A DNA stretch of 64,000 nt from WHSW01 sp963821345 (GTDB lineage Bacteria; Actinomycetota; Thermoleophilia; Solirubrobacterales; 70-9), in assembly GCA_963821345.1 (NCBI GenBank), contig CAWGDM010000001.1, positions 620,001 to 684,000 on the forward strand, written 5' to 3'. The notes under the pieces are model-generated. The model did no database searches, was not told the DNA's origin, and saw only the letters and a program-made list of their open reading frames with translations. Shown here in pieces: positions 18,913-27,350 of the stretch; positions within the stretch are counted from its first letter, which is position 1, and the number at the start of each line of letters is the position of its first letter. The translations under genes were made by a program, and so were the position numbers.

Positions 18913-20106
18913 CTACGGCGAGTAGCGCCAGACCGTGAGCCCGTTCGGCTGCGCGGCCAGCGAGACCTTGTTCGAGCTCTTGACCCGCTCGGCCAGCAGC
19001 GGCTTCGCGCCGGCAATCACGTTCAGCCACAGGATCACGGGTGTCCCCGACTTCTTGTGGACGACGTCGCGCCGGAAGCGGATCGCGCCGGACTTGTGGG
19101 TGATGCACGGGTTGGCGTAGCCGCTCGGGCCGAGGGTGCAGTCGAAGCCGTTCGCCTCGGTCGCCTGGCCTTGGAAGCGGATCGAGGTCTTCGCCTTCTT
19201 CGTCGGCTTGGTGCGGAACGGGCCCTCGGCCAGGATCACCCGCGAGGTGACGAAGGTGTTGAACGGCAGGGCGCTGATCGCGCTGACGAACTTGACGTCG
19301 AAGGCGAGCACCTCGCCGCGCTGCGGCGCGGCGATCGGCATCGCGTAGACGATCCGCCGCTTATCGGAGTCGGCGACGGTCAGCGGCAGCCGGTGATGGA
19401 GCAGGGCGGCGTTCGTGAACACGGCCGGTGCCCGGACGTCCTCATGTGCCTGCATCACGGTCAGCCGCCCCTTGTCCTGCTCCAAGGTGCCGTCCGGGCG
19501 GTCGCCCCCGAGGACGACGTAGTTGCCGCGTTTGGCGTTCGGGTTGTGCGCGCTGACCAGCAGGTTCACATAGCAACGGTCGGGCTTGCACGGCAGGTCC
19601 CGGGCGTCCTCGATCCGGGTGACCGTGTTCGGAATCGTGATCGTGCAGTGGTGGTTTCGGTTCGGCCGGTGCTGCTTGCAGAGCACGCTGCGGCGCTCCG
19701 ACAGCGCGATCGACGGCGAGCGGGCCTTGTGCCCGCGCGAGAGCACGATCCTCGCCGTCACCCGGGGGCTGAGCGTGTAGCTGCGTCCGATGCACCGCGG
19801 CTCCTGGACGATGCAGGTGGTCGAGACCTGGACCTCGGCGCCGGCGCGCAGCCGGTCGCCGGTCTCGATCGTCTCCAGGGAGGAACGGTTCAGCCGCATC
19901 GCAACGCGCTCCCCGCCGCCGTGGCCCCGCCTGATCGGCACCCGCTTGATCAGCTCCGACTTGTTGCCGGTCGTCGCCACGACCAGCGACTCGGGCCGCG
20001 AGCCCTCGGGCGCCGAGGAGGCGGCGGCGCTCGCGGCGACGGCGACAAGGGGCCCGAGCGCGGCAAGCGCGATCCCCCTTGTCGCGGTCTGTCTGCATCC
20101 GTGCAC
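18913..20106 (-). CDS. Secreted protein of unknown family with eight conserved Cys (paralogue B)
   Basis: A 397-residue protein homologous along its length to the one at 17631. The GTG at 20106 is chosen because GGAGG lies 5 nt upstream and a Sec signal peptide follows (CRQTATRGIALAALGPLVAV). The frame is open upstream for another 140 bases without homology. The same eight Cys are present (TTCIVQEPRC, VLCKQHRPNRNHHC, LPCKPDRC, CTLGPSGYANPC) and the block PIAAPQRGEVLAFDV. It is more basic than paralogue A. The gene is divergent from purL, the starts being 67 bases apart. Function unknown. Confidence 0.76.
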   Translation of the reverse strand: MHGCRQTATRGIALAALGPLVAVAASAAASSAPEGSRPESLVVATTGNKSELIKRVPIRRGHGGGERVAMRLNRSSLETIETGDRLRAGAEVQVSTTCIVQEPRCIGRSYTLSPRVTARIVLSRGHKARSPSIALSERRSVLCKQHRPNRNHHCTITIPNTVTRIEDARDLPCKPDRCYVNLLVSAHNPNAKRGNYVVLGGDRPDGTLEQDKGRLTVMQAHEDVRAPAVFTNAALLHHRLPLTVADSDKRRIVYAMPIAAPQRGEVLAFDVKFVSAISALPFNTFVTSRVILAEGPFRTKPTKKAKTSIRFQGQATEANGFDCTLGPSGYANPCITHKSGAIRFRRDVVHKKSGTPVILWLNVIAGAKPLLAERVKSSNKVSLAAQPNGLTVWRYSP

Positions 20107-20157
20107 CTTGGCCTCCGACGACGCCGCGACCCGTGCGGTTCGATCGCGTGCAACCCA

Positions 20158-20163
20158 TAGTCT
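20158..20163 (+). promoter_or_regulatory. Candidate -10 box (TAGTCT) for purL
   Basis: TAGTCT ends 10 nt before the TTG at 20174, compatible with a transcript having almost no leader. Confidence 0.35.
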
Positions 20164-20173
20164 GCCAACTGCG

Positions 20174-22423
20174 TTGAGCCGACCCGCAAGCAACCCGTCC
20201 AAGCACCGCGAGCTCGGGCTCACCGACGCCGAGTTCGAGCTCATCAACGAGAAGCTCGGCCGCGAGCCGAACGATGTCGAGCTGGCGATGTTCAGCCTGC
20301 TGTGGTCCGAGCACTGCGCCTACAAGCACTCCCGCAAGCTGCTCCGACGGCTGCCGACCGAGGGACCCCGGGTGCTGATGGGCCCGGGTGAGAACGCCGG
20401 TGCGGTCGCCGTCGGCGACGGCTGGGCGGTCGCCTTCAAGGTCGAGTCCCACAACCACCCGAGCGCGGTCGAGCCATTCCAGGGCGCCGCGACCGGGGTC
20501 GGCGGGATCCTCCGCGACGTGTTCGCACTCGGCGCTCGGCCGATCGCGGTGCTCGACTCGCTGCGCTTCGGCGAGCTCGAGTCGGAGCGCTCGCGCTACC
20601 TGTTCGACCACGTGGTCGCCGGGATCGGCCATTACGGCAACTCGATCGGGGTGCCGACGGTCGGCGGCGAGGTCTACTTCGAGGCGCCCTATGAGCAGAA
20701 CTGCCTCGTCAACGCGATGTGCGTCGGCATGGCACGCGCCGATCGCATGGTCCGCGCCGCGGCCGCCGGGGTCGGCAACGCGGTCGTCCTGATGGGCGCC
20801 TCGACCGGGCGCGACGGGATCGGCGGCGCCTCGGTGCTCGCCTCGGCCGAGCTCGAGGGCGGCGACGACTCGAAGCGGCCCACGGTCCAGATCGGCGACC
20901 CGTTCGAGGAGGCGAAGGTGCTCGAATGCTGCCTCGAGCTGCTCGGCGACGGGCTGCTGGTCTCGCTCCAGGACCTCGGCGCCGCGGGACTGACCTCGTC
21001 CGCCGGCGAGATGGCGTCGTCGGGCGGCGTCGGGATCGACATCGACGTCGCCCGGGTGCCGCTGCGCGAGGACGACATGGAGCCGTTCGAGATCATGGTC
21101 TCCGAGTCGCAGGAGCGGATGCTGGCGGTGGTCGAGCCGGCCAAGGTCGGCGAGGTGCTGGCGCGCTGCGAGAAGTGGGAGACGGGCGCTGCGGTGGTCG
21201 GCGAGATCACCGACGGCGGCCTGTTCCGGGTCCTGCGCGCGGGCGACGTGGTCGGCGAGATGCCGGTCGCGGCGCTGGTCGACGACTGCCCGCTCTACGA
21301 CCTCGAGCCGGCCGAGCCGCAGGGCTGGATCTACCCCAACGAGGACGTGCTCGGCACCCGCGTCGCCCTGCACGCCGGACGCAGCGCCGACCCCGCCGAT
21401 GCCTCGGCGGTGCTGATCGCGCTGCTGGCCTCGCCGAGCATCGCCTCGAAGCGCTGGGCATTCGAGCAGTACGACTCGATCGTCCTCTCGCACACCGTCC
21501 GCCGCCCGGAGAGCGCCGACGCCGCGGTCCTCCACCTGCATGAGGCGGACGCGACGATCGCGGTCTCGATCGATGGCAACGGCCGCCGGGTGGCCTGCGA
21601 TCCCTACGCGGGCACGGTCGAGGCGGTGCTCGAGTGCGCCCAGAACCTCGCCTGCGTCGGCGCCGAACCCCTCGGGCTGACCAACTGCCTCAACTTCGGT
21701 AACCCAGAGAAGCCGGCCGTCGCCTGGCAGCTCGACCGCTCGACCCGGGGGCTCGCCGACGCGTGCGAGCAGCTCGGCGTCCCGGTGGTCGGCGGCAACG
21801 TCTCGCTCTACAACGAGACCGAGGACGGCCCGATCTACCCGACCCCGGTGGTCGGCATGGTCGGAGAGCTGCCGGACCCCGAGCGCGCCGGCGGGCTGGC
21901 GCCGCTCGCCGGCGAGGTGATCGCCGTCTACGGCCCGTTCTCGCCCTCGCTCGCCGGCTCGGAGCTGGCGAAGCTGCGCGGCGAGCTCGGCCCCGGCCTG
22001 CCGTCACTGCCGGTCGCCGACGTGGTCGCCGCGATCGACTCGCTGCGCGAGGCGGTCCGGGCCGGGCGCCTGAGCGCGGCTCACGACATCAGTGATGGCG
22101 GCCTCGCCTGCGCGCTGGGCGAGCTGGCGATCGCCGGCCAGGTCGGCCTGGAGGCCGACCTCGACCCGCTGATCGAGGCGCGGGGATGCTCGGGCGAGAC
22201 GGCGCTGTTCGGCGAGGGCCCGGGCGGGTTCGTCGTCTCGGGCGAGCGAACGGCGCTGGAGGCCCTGGCGGCGACCGGCCTCGACCTGTTCGTGATCGGG
22301 ACCGCCGGCGGCGACCGGCTCGAGATCTCGGCGGCCGAGGCTGAGCTCTCGGTCGACCTGGCCGACGCCGAACGCGCCTGGCGCTCGCTCGGCGAGCGAG
22401 TCGAGGGCGCAGCGCTCGCGTAG
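20174..22423 (+). CDS. purL: FGAM synthase subunit PurL (short form)
   Basis: PurL converts FGAR to FGAM with ATP and ammonia from PurQ. The product of about 749 residues is the short type that needs PurS and PurQ, both encoded at 10554-11440. It shows the family opening (HRELGLTDAEFELI), ALWSEHCAYKHS-type core (LLWSEHCAYKHSRKLL), the VESHNHPSAVEPFQG ATP/metal segment and the AHDISDGGLA motif of the second half. TTG at 20174 is chosen as it lies just before homology and downstream of a TAGTCT box; the frame is open further upstream over the antisense gene. It is separated from purSQ by the 9-kb sulfotransferase/secreted-protein block. Confidence 0.94.
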   Translation: MSRPASNPSKHRELGLTDAEFELINEKLGREPNDVELAMFSLLWSEHCAYKHSRKLLRRLPTEGPRVLMGPGENAGAVAVGDGWAVAFKVESHNHPSAVEPFQGAATGVGGILRDVFALGARPIAVLDSLRFGELESERSRYLFDHVVAGIGHYGNSIGVPTVGGEVYFEAPYEQNCLVNAMCVGMARADRMVRAAAAGVGNAVVLMGASTGRDGIGGASVLASAELEGGDDSKRPTVQIGDPFEEAKVLECCLELLGDGLLVSLQDLGAAGLTSSAGEMASSGGVGIDIDVARVPLREDDMEPFEIMVSESQERMLAVVEPAKVGEVLARCEKWETGAAVVGEITDGGLFRVLRAGDVVGEMPVAALVDDCPLYDLEPAEPQGWIYPNEDVLGTRVALHAGRSADPADASAVLIALLASPSIASKRWAFEQYDSIVLSHTVRRPESADAAVLHLHEADATIAVSIDGNGRRVACDPYAGTVEAVLECAQNLACVGAEPLGLTNCLNFGNPEKPAVAWQLDRSTRGLADACEQLGVPVVGGNVSLYNETEDGPIYPTPVVGMVGELPDPERAGGLAPLAGEVIAVYGPFSPSLAGSELAKLRGELGPGLPSLPVADVVAAIDSLREAVRAGRLSAAHDISDGGLACALGELAIAGQVGLEADLDPLIEARGCSGETALFGEGPGGFVVSGERTALEALAATGLDLFVIGTAGGDRLEISAAEAELSVDLADAERAWRSLGERVEGAALA

Positions 22424-22477
22424 CGAACCGGGCCCCGAGCTGACAAGGGGTCATGCGACCTGCGCCGCTACTCGAAC

Positions 22478-22669
22478 GTGATCCTGTGGTGCAACCCGTT
22501 CACGGTCCGGATCGCGGTCGCCGAGCTCGCCGAGCTCGGAGTGCCCGTGAAGGTGTGGGATACGGCCGCCAAACCCCCCGGTCTGATGGCCGTTATCGAG
22601 GGCGGATCGACTAAAATGGTAGGTGGAAAGGAGGCATCCTTTGAGCGATGGAGACACCAATTCGACTGA
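22478..22669 (+). CDS. Possible small protein, unknown
   Basis: A 63-residue frame starting at GTG 22478 with no clear ribosome site. The start (ILWCNPFTVRIAVAELAELG) resembles in pattern the first strand, Cys turn and helix of thioredoxin-like folds, but there is no CxxC and nothing beyond the first 50 residues. Its 3' end overlaps the well-supported small gene at 22641. It could be a remnant or not coding at all. Confidence 0.25.
   Translation: MILWCNPFTVRIAVAELAELGVPVKVWDTAAKPPGLMAVIEGGSTKMVGGKEASFERWRHQFD
22612..22617 (+). promoter_or_regulatory. Candidate -10 box (TAAAAT)
   Basis: TAAAAT is a near-consensus -10 hexamer 24 nt upstream of the TTG at 22641 and ahead of a strong ribosome site, so this transcript would have a short leader. 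Confidence 0.5.
22628..22634 (+). promoter_or_regulatory. Strong Shine-Dalgarno site (AAGGAGG) deciding a TTG start
   Basis: AAGGAGG lies 6 nt before the TTG at 22641. It is one of the best ribosome sites seen here and selects that start. Confidence 0.65.
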
Positions 22670-22853
22670 CCCCGAAGAGGTCGATATGGACGGGGTTATC
22701 GCCAGGGCCGAGACCGGCGACTGGGGGATCACCAAGCTCCCGGACATCGGCGACATCACGCTCTCCAACGGCGACGTGATCACTCACGCGGAGCTCGCCG
22801 AGTGGGAGCGCGAGGACGATGCCGCAGACGCGGCCGCCGACGGCGGCGGCTGA
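22641..22853 (+). CDS. Small acidic protein, unknown
   Basis: A 70-residue acidic protein (about a third Asp/Glu) with no recognised domain. Middle part DMDGVIARAETGDWGITKLP then DITLSNGDVITHAELAEW; the C-terminal 15 residues are almost only Asp, Ala and Gly. TTG start with AAGGAGG at 6 nt and a TAAAAT box upstream. Its last 35 bases overlap the next small gene in another frame. No signal peptide or membrane helix. It may be a small soluble partner protein, but this cannot be tested from sequence. Confidence 0.6.
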   Translation: MSDGDTNSTDPEEVDMDGVIARAETGDWGITKLPDIGDITLSNGDVITHAELAEWEREDDAADAAADGGG

Positions 22854-22974
22854 CCTAGTAGCCCAGCTCAGCCTGACCGATCGTGATCGGGACAGGCTGG
22901 CCAGTGCCTTCTACTCGGCCAAGGCCGCCGAGTACCGCGCCACCCTCCTGGAGCTGAGCGCGGAGCTCTCCTGA
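22819..22974 (+). CDS. Small helical protein of 51 residues, unknown
   Basis: ATG at 22819 (GCGAGG 4 nt upstream) opens a frame of 51 codons ending at TGA 22972-22974. After a Pro/Ala-rich start it reads DLVAQLSLTDRDRDRLASAF and then a Lys/Glu/Leu pattern that would form an amphipathic helix. It overlaps the preceding small acidic gene by 35 bases in a different frame, an arrangement typical of translationally coupled pairs. No family recognised. Support is codon pattern, ribosome site and context only. Confidence 0.45.
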   Translation: MPQTRPPTAAADLVAQLSLTDRDRDRLASAFYSAKAAEYRATLLELSAELS

Positions 22975-22986
22975 GCCTCCGGCGGA

Positions 22987-24216
22987 CTACGGGAAGTGGA
23001 TCCGCTTCTCGCAGCCGCTCTGCTTGTCGTGCTTGGAGCTGCCGCCGTTGCAACGGTCCTTCCCGGCCCCGCCGATCACGGTGTCGGGGCCGGTGGCGCC
23101 GTTGAGGCGGTCGGCGCCGGGGCCACCGTCCACCAGGTCGACGCCGCTGCCGCCGTTGATGCGGTCGTTGCCCGCGCCGCCGCAGAGGAGATCGTTGCCG
23201 TTGAGGCCGCGCAAGACGTCGTTGCCGTCGAGGCCGGCGACCACGTCGACACGGCGGGTACCGACCAGCTTGTCGCTGGCGCTCGAGCCGATCAGGGTCG
23301 GGAACCTGCCCTGGCAGAGCGGCGGCTCAACCAGGATCGAGGTCGGGTCGACGAACGGCGCTCCGGAGACCAGTGATCTGGTCGCGCCGGTCGCCGCGTC
23401 GGTGCGCAGCACGGCCCCCGTACCGCCCGCCTGGCGATCGGCGATCAGGGCGGAGCCGTCCGGCTCGAGCGCGAGGTCGACGGGCTCGGCGAAGGGCGGG
23501 CCGGAGGCGAGAGTCGAGACGGCGCCCGAGGCCGGGTCGATCGCCAGCACCCCGCCACCGCCGGCGCTGACGTCGGTGACCAGGATGCGCCCGGCGGGGT
23601 CGATCGCGACCCCCCAGGGGTCCGAGAGCGGGGCGCCCGAAGCGAGCGGCGTCAGCGCCCCGGTCTCGGCGTCGAGCCGCCAGACGGCCCCGTTGGGGGC
23701 GCCGTCGAGGCCGTTGACGTCCGTTACCACCAGGCCGTTCTCGCTCTCGCGGGCGATCCCGGCCGGGTCGACCAGCGGCGCTCCCTCGGCCAGGGCCATC
23801 TTGGCGCCGTCGGCGACGTTGATCCGGAAGACCACCGCCGCCGGGTCGGCAAACCCGGGGTCGGCGAGGAACAGGCGCCCGCCCGGGCCGAAGGTCATGC
23901 CCCAGGGATCGCGCAGTTGGCCGCCGTGGGCAAACTGGGTCGCGGTCCCGGCGGCCAGATCGACGCTGTACAGGGCCTCGCCCTGCGCGTCGGCGACCAG
24001 CAGGTTGCCCGCCGGGTCGAAGAGGATGTCCGTCGGATCCTCGAGCGGGGGGCCGGAGAAGAGCATGCTGCGTGTGCCGCTGGCCAGGTCGAGCCTGAAG
24101 ATCGCCCCGCTGCCGCCGGGCCCGGCATCCTGGTCGGCGACGTAGACGTCGCCCGCCGACGCCGATGCCCCGGCGGGCACCGCAAGCACAGCCAGTATCG
24201 CCAGCATCCCTGCCAT
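22987..24216 (-). CDS. Secreted beta-propeller protein with RTX calcium repeats
   Basis: A 409-residue exported protein. A Sec signal peptide (MAGMLAILAVLAVPAGASASA) is followed by an NHL/SMP-30-like propeller from about 22 to 300, with repeated blocks of the type DPTDILFDPAGNLLVAD and DPWGVAIDPAGRILVTD. The last 90 residues hold RTX nonapeptides (GGAGNDRIN, GGPGADRLN, GGAGKDRCN), which bind calcium. C-terminal Cys pair CNGGSSKHDKQSGC. Start ATG 24216 is preferred; an in-frame TTG at 24228 would add Arg residues to the signal peptide and is possible. RTX here comes with a Sec signal instead of a type I secretion signal. Ligand or substrate unknown. Confidence 0.82.
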   Translation of the reverse strand: MAGMLAILAVLAVPAGASASAGDVYVADQDAGPGGSGAIFRLDLASGTRSMLFSGPPLEDPTDILFDPAGNLLVADAQGEALYSVDLAAGTATQFAHGGQLRDPWGMTFGPGGRLFLADPGFADPAAVVFRINVADGAKMALAEGAPLVDPAGIARESENGLVVTDVNGLDGAPNGAVWRLDAETGALTPLASGAPLSDPWGVAIDPAGRILVTDVSAGGGGVLAIDPASGAVSTLASGPPFAEPVDLALEPDGSALIADRQAGGTGAVLRTDAATGATRSLVSGAPFVDPTSILVEPPLCQGRFPTLIGSSASDKLVGTRRVDVVAGLDGNDVLRGLNGNDLLCGGAGNDRINGGSGVDLVDGGPGADRLNGATGPDTVIGGAGKDRCNGGSSKHDKQSGCEKRIHFP

Positions 24217-24375
24217 TCGTCCCCGCAAGATGCGCGAATGATGGCGGACTGCGCGGGTACTGTCGCGCGCGCGGACGTAAGGTCGAGGTATGGCGCTCGC
24301 CGTCCTCGTTGCTAGCCTTGACCGGTAGGCGCCCGCCTGCCTCGCCTGACGACTTCTGGGGTATCGAGAACCTCG

Positions 24376-25839
24376 ATGAAGCCAACCGAGCGGCCTCTGT
24401 CCGACCGCGATTGCGCCGACGTTCCCGAGCGCGATGGACCCCGTGACGAGTGCGGGGTCTTCGGCCTGTACGCGCCCGGGCGCGAGGTCGCCCGGCTCGC
24501 CTACTTCGCGCTCTACGCGCTTCAGCACCGCGGCCAGGAGTCGGCCGGGATCGCGACCTGCGAGGGCGGCCACATCACCACCCTGCGCGACACCGGCCTG
24601 GTCTCGCAGGTATTCGACGAGGAGAAGCTGCGCGCGCTTGACGGCGACATGGCGATCGGCCACGTCCGTTACTCGACCACCGGCGGCGGCTCGTGGGAGA
24701 ACACGCAGCCGGTCTGGCGCGATGACGGGCGCGAGGTCGCGCTCGCCCACAACGGCAACCTGACCAACGCGGTCGAGCTCTACAACGAACTGCGCGAGCG
24801 CGGGATCAACTTCCGTGGCACCTCGGACTCGGAGATCATCGCCGCGCTGGTCTCGGTCGAGGAGGCACGGCCGATCGAAAACGCGGTCGCCGCGGTCATG
24901 CCGCGCCTGGAGGGCGCCTACTCGACCGTGGTGATGACCAAGCGCGCGGTGGTCGCCTTCCGCGATCCCCACGGGGTGCGGCCGCTGTCGCTGGGCAAGC
25001 TCGGCGACCGTTTCTGCGTCGCCTCCGAGAGCTGCGCCTTCGACATCATCGGCGCCGAGCTGATGCGCGAGGTGCAGCCCGGGGAGCTGGTCGCGCTCAC
25101 CGAGGAAGGGCTCGAGACCCGCCAGATCGTGCCCGCCGACCGCCCCGCCCATTGCGTCTTCGAGCACATCTACTTCTCCCGCCCCGACTCCCGTCTGGAG
25201 GGCCGGGTGCTGCAGGAGGTGCGTGGTCGGATGGGCGAGATCCTCGCCCGCGAGGCACCGGCGGACGCCGACCTGGTGATCTCGGTGCCGGACTCGGGCA
25301 ACGCCGCCGCGAACGGTTACGCGCGGGCCTCCGGGCTGCCCAAGGACGATGGGCTGATCAAGAACCGCTACGTGCAGCGGACCTTCATCCAGCCGGGGCA
25401 GGAGCTGCGCAAGCACGGCCTGCGGATGAAGTTCAACCCGCTGCCGGAGATCGTCTCGGGCAAGCGCGTGGTGGTCGTCGACGACTCGATCGTCCGCGGC
25501 AACACCACCCGCCAGATCATCGGCATGTTGCGCGACGCCGGCGCCCAGGAGGTGCACCTGCGGATCTCGGCGCCGCCGATCCGCTACCCGTGCCATTACG
25601 GGGTCGACATGTCGACCTCCGAGGAGATGATCGCCCACGGGCGCTCGGTCGAGGAGATCGCGGCCGAGATCGGCGCCGACTCGCTCGCCTACCTGTCACT
25701 CGACGGCGTCTACGAGGCGGTCGGCACCCCGCGCGAGGTCCATTGCGACGCCTGCTTCACCGGCGATTACCCGCTCGCAGACGGCGGCGAGGCGAACGGC
25801 AAGTTCGCGCTCGAGGCGCTGCCGGTCGTTCCCGGGTGA
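24376..25839 (+). CDS. purF: Amidophosphoribosyltransferase
   Basis: PurF makes phosphoribosylamine from PRPP and glutamine, the first and regulated step of purine synthesis. It has 487 residues. A propeptide of about 26 residues precedes the catalytic Cys in DECGVFGLYAP, so it is the self-processed Ntn-hydrolase class. PRPP-binding is VVVVDDSIVRGNTTRQ. Cys residues in AHCVFEHIYF and CDACFTGDYPL match the iron-sulfur type as in Bacillus. The stop overlaps the helicase GTG by 3 bases (GTGA). In many actinobacteria purM would follow; here a helicase does. Confidence 0.97.
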   Translation: MKPTERPLSDRDCADVPERDGPRDECGVFGLYAPGREVARLAYFALYALQHRGQESAGIATCEGGHITTLRDTGLVSQVFDEEKLRALDGDMAIGHVRYSTTGGGSWENTQPVWRDDGREVALAHNGNLTNAVELYNELRERGINFRGTSDSEIIAALVSVEEARPIENAVAAVMPRLEGAYSTVVMTKRAVVAFRDPHGVRPLSLGKLGDRFCVASESCAFDIIGAELMREVQPGELVALTEEGLETRQIVPADRPAHCVFEHIYFSRPDSRLEGRVLQEVRGRMGEILAREAPADADLVISVPDSGNAAANGYARASGLPKDDGLIKNRYVQRTFIQPGQELRKHGLRMKFNPLPEIVSGKRVVVVDDSIVRGNTTRQIIGMLRDAGAQEVHLRISAPPIRYPCHYGVDMSTSEEMIAHGRSVEEIAAEIGADSLAYLSLDGVYEAVGTPREVHCDACFTGDYPLADGGEANGKFALEALPVVPG

Positions 25840-27350
25840 ACGAGGCCGAGCTCACCGCGGTTCTCCGCGACCACTTCGGCCATCCGGGCTTTCGCCCGGG
25901 CCAGCTGGACGCGGTCGAGGCCGCGGTCGACGGCCGCGACGTGCTCCTGGTGATGCCCACCGGCGCCGGTAAGTCGCTCTGCTACCAGCTGCCCGCGGTC
26001 TGCGACCGGCGGCTGGCCGTCGTCGTCTCGCCGCTGGTCTCGCTGATGACCGACCAGGTCGAGAGCCTCGGCGGGCGCGCGGAGCTGATCAACGCCCAGC
26101 GCGACGCGGCCGCCAACCGCCGCGCCCTGGAGCGGGCGGCCGCCGGCGAGGTCAGCCTGCTCTACGTGGCGCCGGAGCGGTTCGCGAGCCCGGGCTTCAC
26201 CGACAGGCTGGCGGAGACGGCGATCGGCCTGTTCGTCGTCGACGAGGCCCATTGCGTGAGCCAGTGGGGGCACGACTTCCGCCCCGACTACTTCCGGCTC
26301 GGCGACGTCGCCCGCGAGCTCGGCGCCCGCTCGATCTTCGCCGCCACGGCGACCGCGACGCCGCGGGTCGCAGCCGACGTCGTCCGCCGCCTGGGGCTGC
26401 GCGATCCGGTCCGGATCACGACCGGGTTCGACCGGCCCAACCTCTCCTACGACGTGGTCAAGATCGGCTCCGAGCAGGCGAAGCGCGCGGCGACCGTGGC
26501 GCTGCTGCGCGAGCCAGGCGCGCTGCCGGCGATCGTCTACGCCGGAACCCGCAAGAAGACCGAGGCGACCGCCGACTGGCTGGAGCGCGAGCTCGGCCAT
26601 CCGGTGCCCGCCTACCACGCGGGCATGGAACGCGAGCCGCGCGCCGAGGCACAGCGGGCGTTCATGGCCGGCGAGGCGCCGGTGGTGGTCGCGACCAACG
26701 CCTTCGGCATGGGAGTCGACAAGGCCGACGTGCGCACGGTCGTCCACGAGGTCGTGCCCTCGTCGCTGGAGGCCTACTACCAGGAGGCCGGCCGCGGCGG
26801 GCGCGACGGCCTGCCGTCGCGCTGCGTGCTGCTGGCCGAGAACCGCGACAAGGGCCTGCACGTGTTCTTCATCAACCAGATCGACGACCCGGAGGCGAAG
26901 AACCACCGCTGGCGCCAGTACCGCGAGGTGTGGGGGTTCGTCGAGGGCGATGAGTGCCGTCGCAGGGCGATCCTGGCGCACTTCGGCGACCGGGCGGAGG
27001 CCGTGGCCACGGGCCGCTGCTGTGACGTCTGCGACGGACCGCTGGCGGTCGCGGCGGAGAAGCCGAAACCGCGTAGCGTCGCGGAGCTCGCCGACGTCGA
27101 GGACGCGATTCTCGCCGTGGTCGGCAGCGCCGCGCCGCCGGTCGGGCGGACGAAGACGGTCGAGATCCTGAGGGGCGGACGCAGCAAGGCGTTGCTGAAG
27201 TACGCCTACGACGCGCTGCCCGGCTACGGCGAGTTCGCCGAGTGGCGCGCCGATGATCTGCTGGCCGAGGTTGACACGCTGGTCGACGCCGGGCGCCTGC
27301 GCTCGACCGGCGGGCGCTACCCCACCCTGAGGGTGGCCGAGGCGGCGTGA
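25836..27350 (+). CDS. recQ: RecQ-type ATP-dependent DNA helicase
   Basis: A 3'-5' superfamily 2 helicase of 504 residues acting in recombination and repair. Motif I is MPTGAGKSLCYQLPA, motif II VVDEAHCVSQWGHDFRPDY (DEAH plus the RecQ aromatic-rich loop), motif VI QEAGRGGRDG. The zinc subdomain has CRRRAILAHFGD and GRCCDVCDG, then a winged-helix (RQC-like) end. There is no HRDC domain, so it is shorter than E. coli RecQ (about 610). GTG at 25836 overlaps the purF stop; its own stop overlaps the purN GTG. It is thus coupled inside a purF-recQ-purN unit. Confidence 0.92.
   Translation: MNEAELTAVLRDHFGHPGFRPGQLDAVEAAVDGRDVLLVMPTGAGKSLCYQLPAVCDRRLAVVVSPLVSLMTDQVESLGGRAELINAQRDAAANRRALERAAAGEVSLLYVAPERFASPGFTDRLAETAIGLFVVDEAHCVSQWGHDFRPDYFRLGDVARELGARSIFAATATATPRVAADVVRRLGLRDPVRITTGFDRPNLSYDVVKIGSEQAKRAATVALLREPGALPAIVYAGTRKKTEATADWLERELGHPVPAYHAGMEREPRAEAQRAFMAGEAPVVVATNAFGMGVDKADVRTVVHEVVPSSLEAYYQEAGRGGRDGLPSRCVLLAENRDKGLHVFFINQIDDPEAKNHRWRQYREVWGFVEGDECRRRAILAHFGDRAEAVATGRCCDVCDGPLAVAAEKPKPRSVAELADVEDAILAVVGSAAPPVGRTKTVEILRGGRSKALLKYAYDALPGYGEFAEWRADDLLAEVDTLVDAGRLRSTGGRYPTLRVAEAA

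Noticed and set aside
23000..23290. Repeated GC-rich units that could look like a DNA repeat array
   Set aside because: They are the coding sequence of RTX nonapeptides; no spacer-repeat order, so not CRISPR or satellite DNA.
24217..25638. Upstream continuation of the RTX-protein frame opposite to purF
   Set aside because: It lies wholly antisense to purF and follows its codon periodicity; the signal peptide at 24216 marks the true start.
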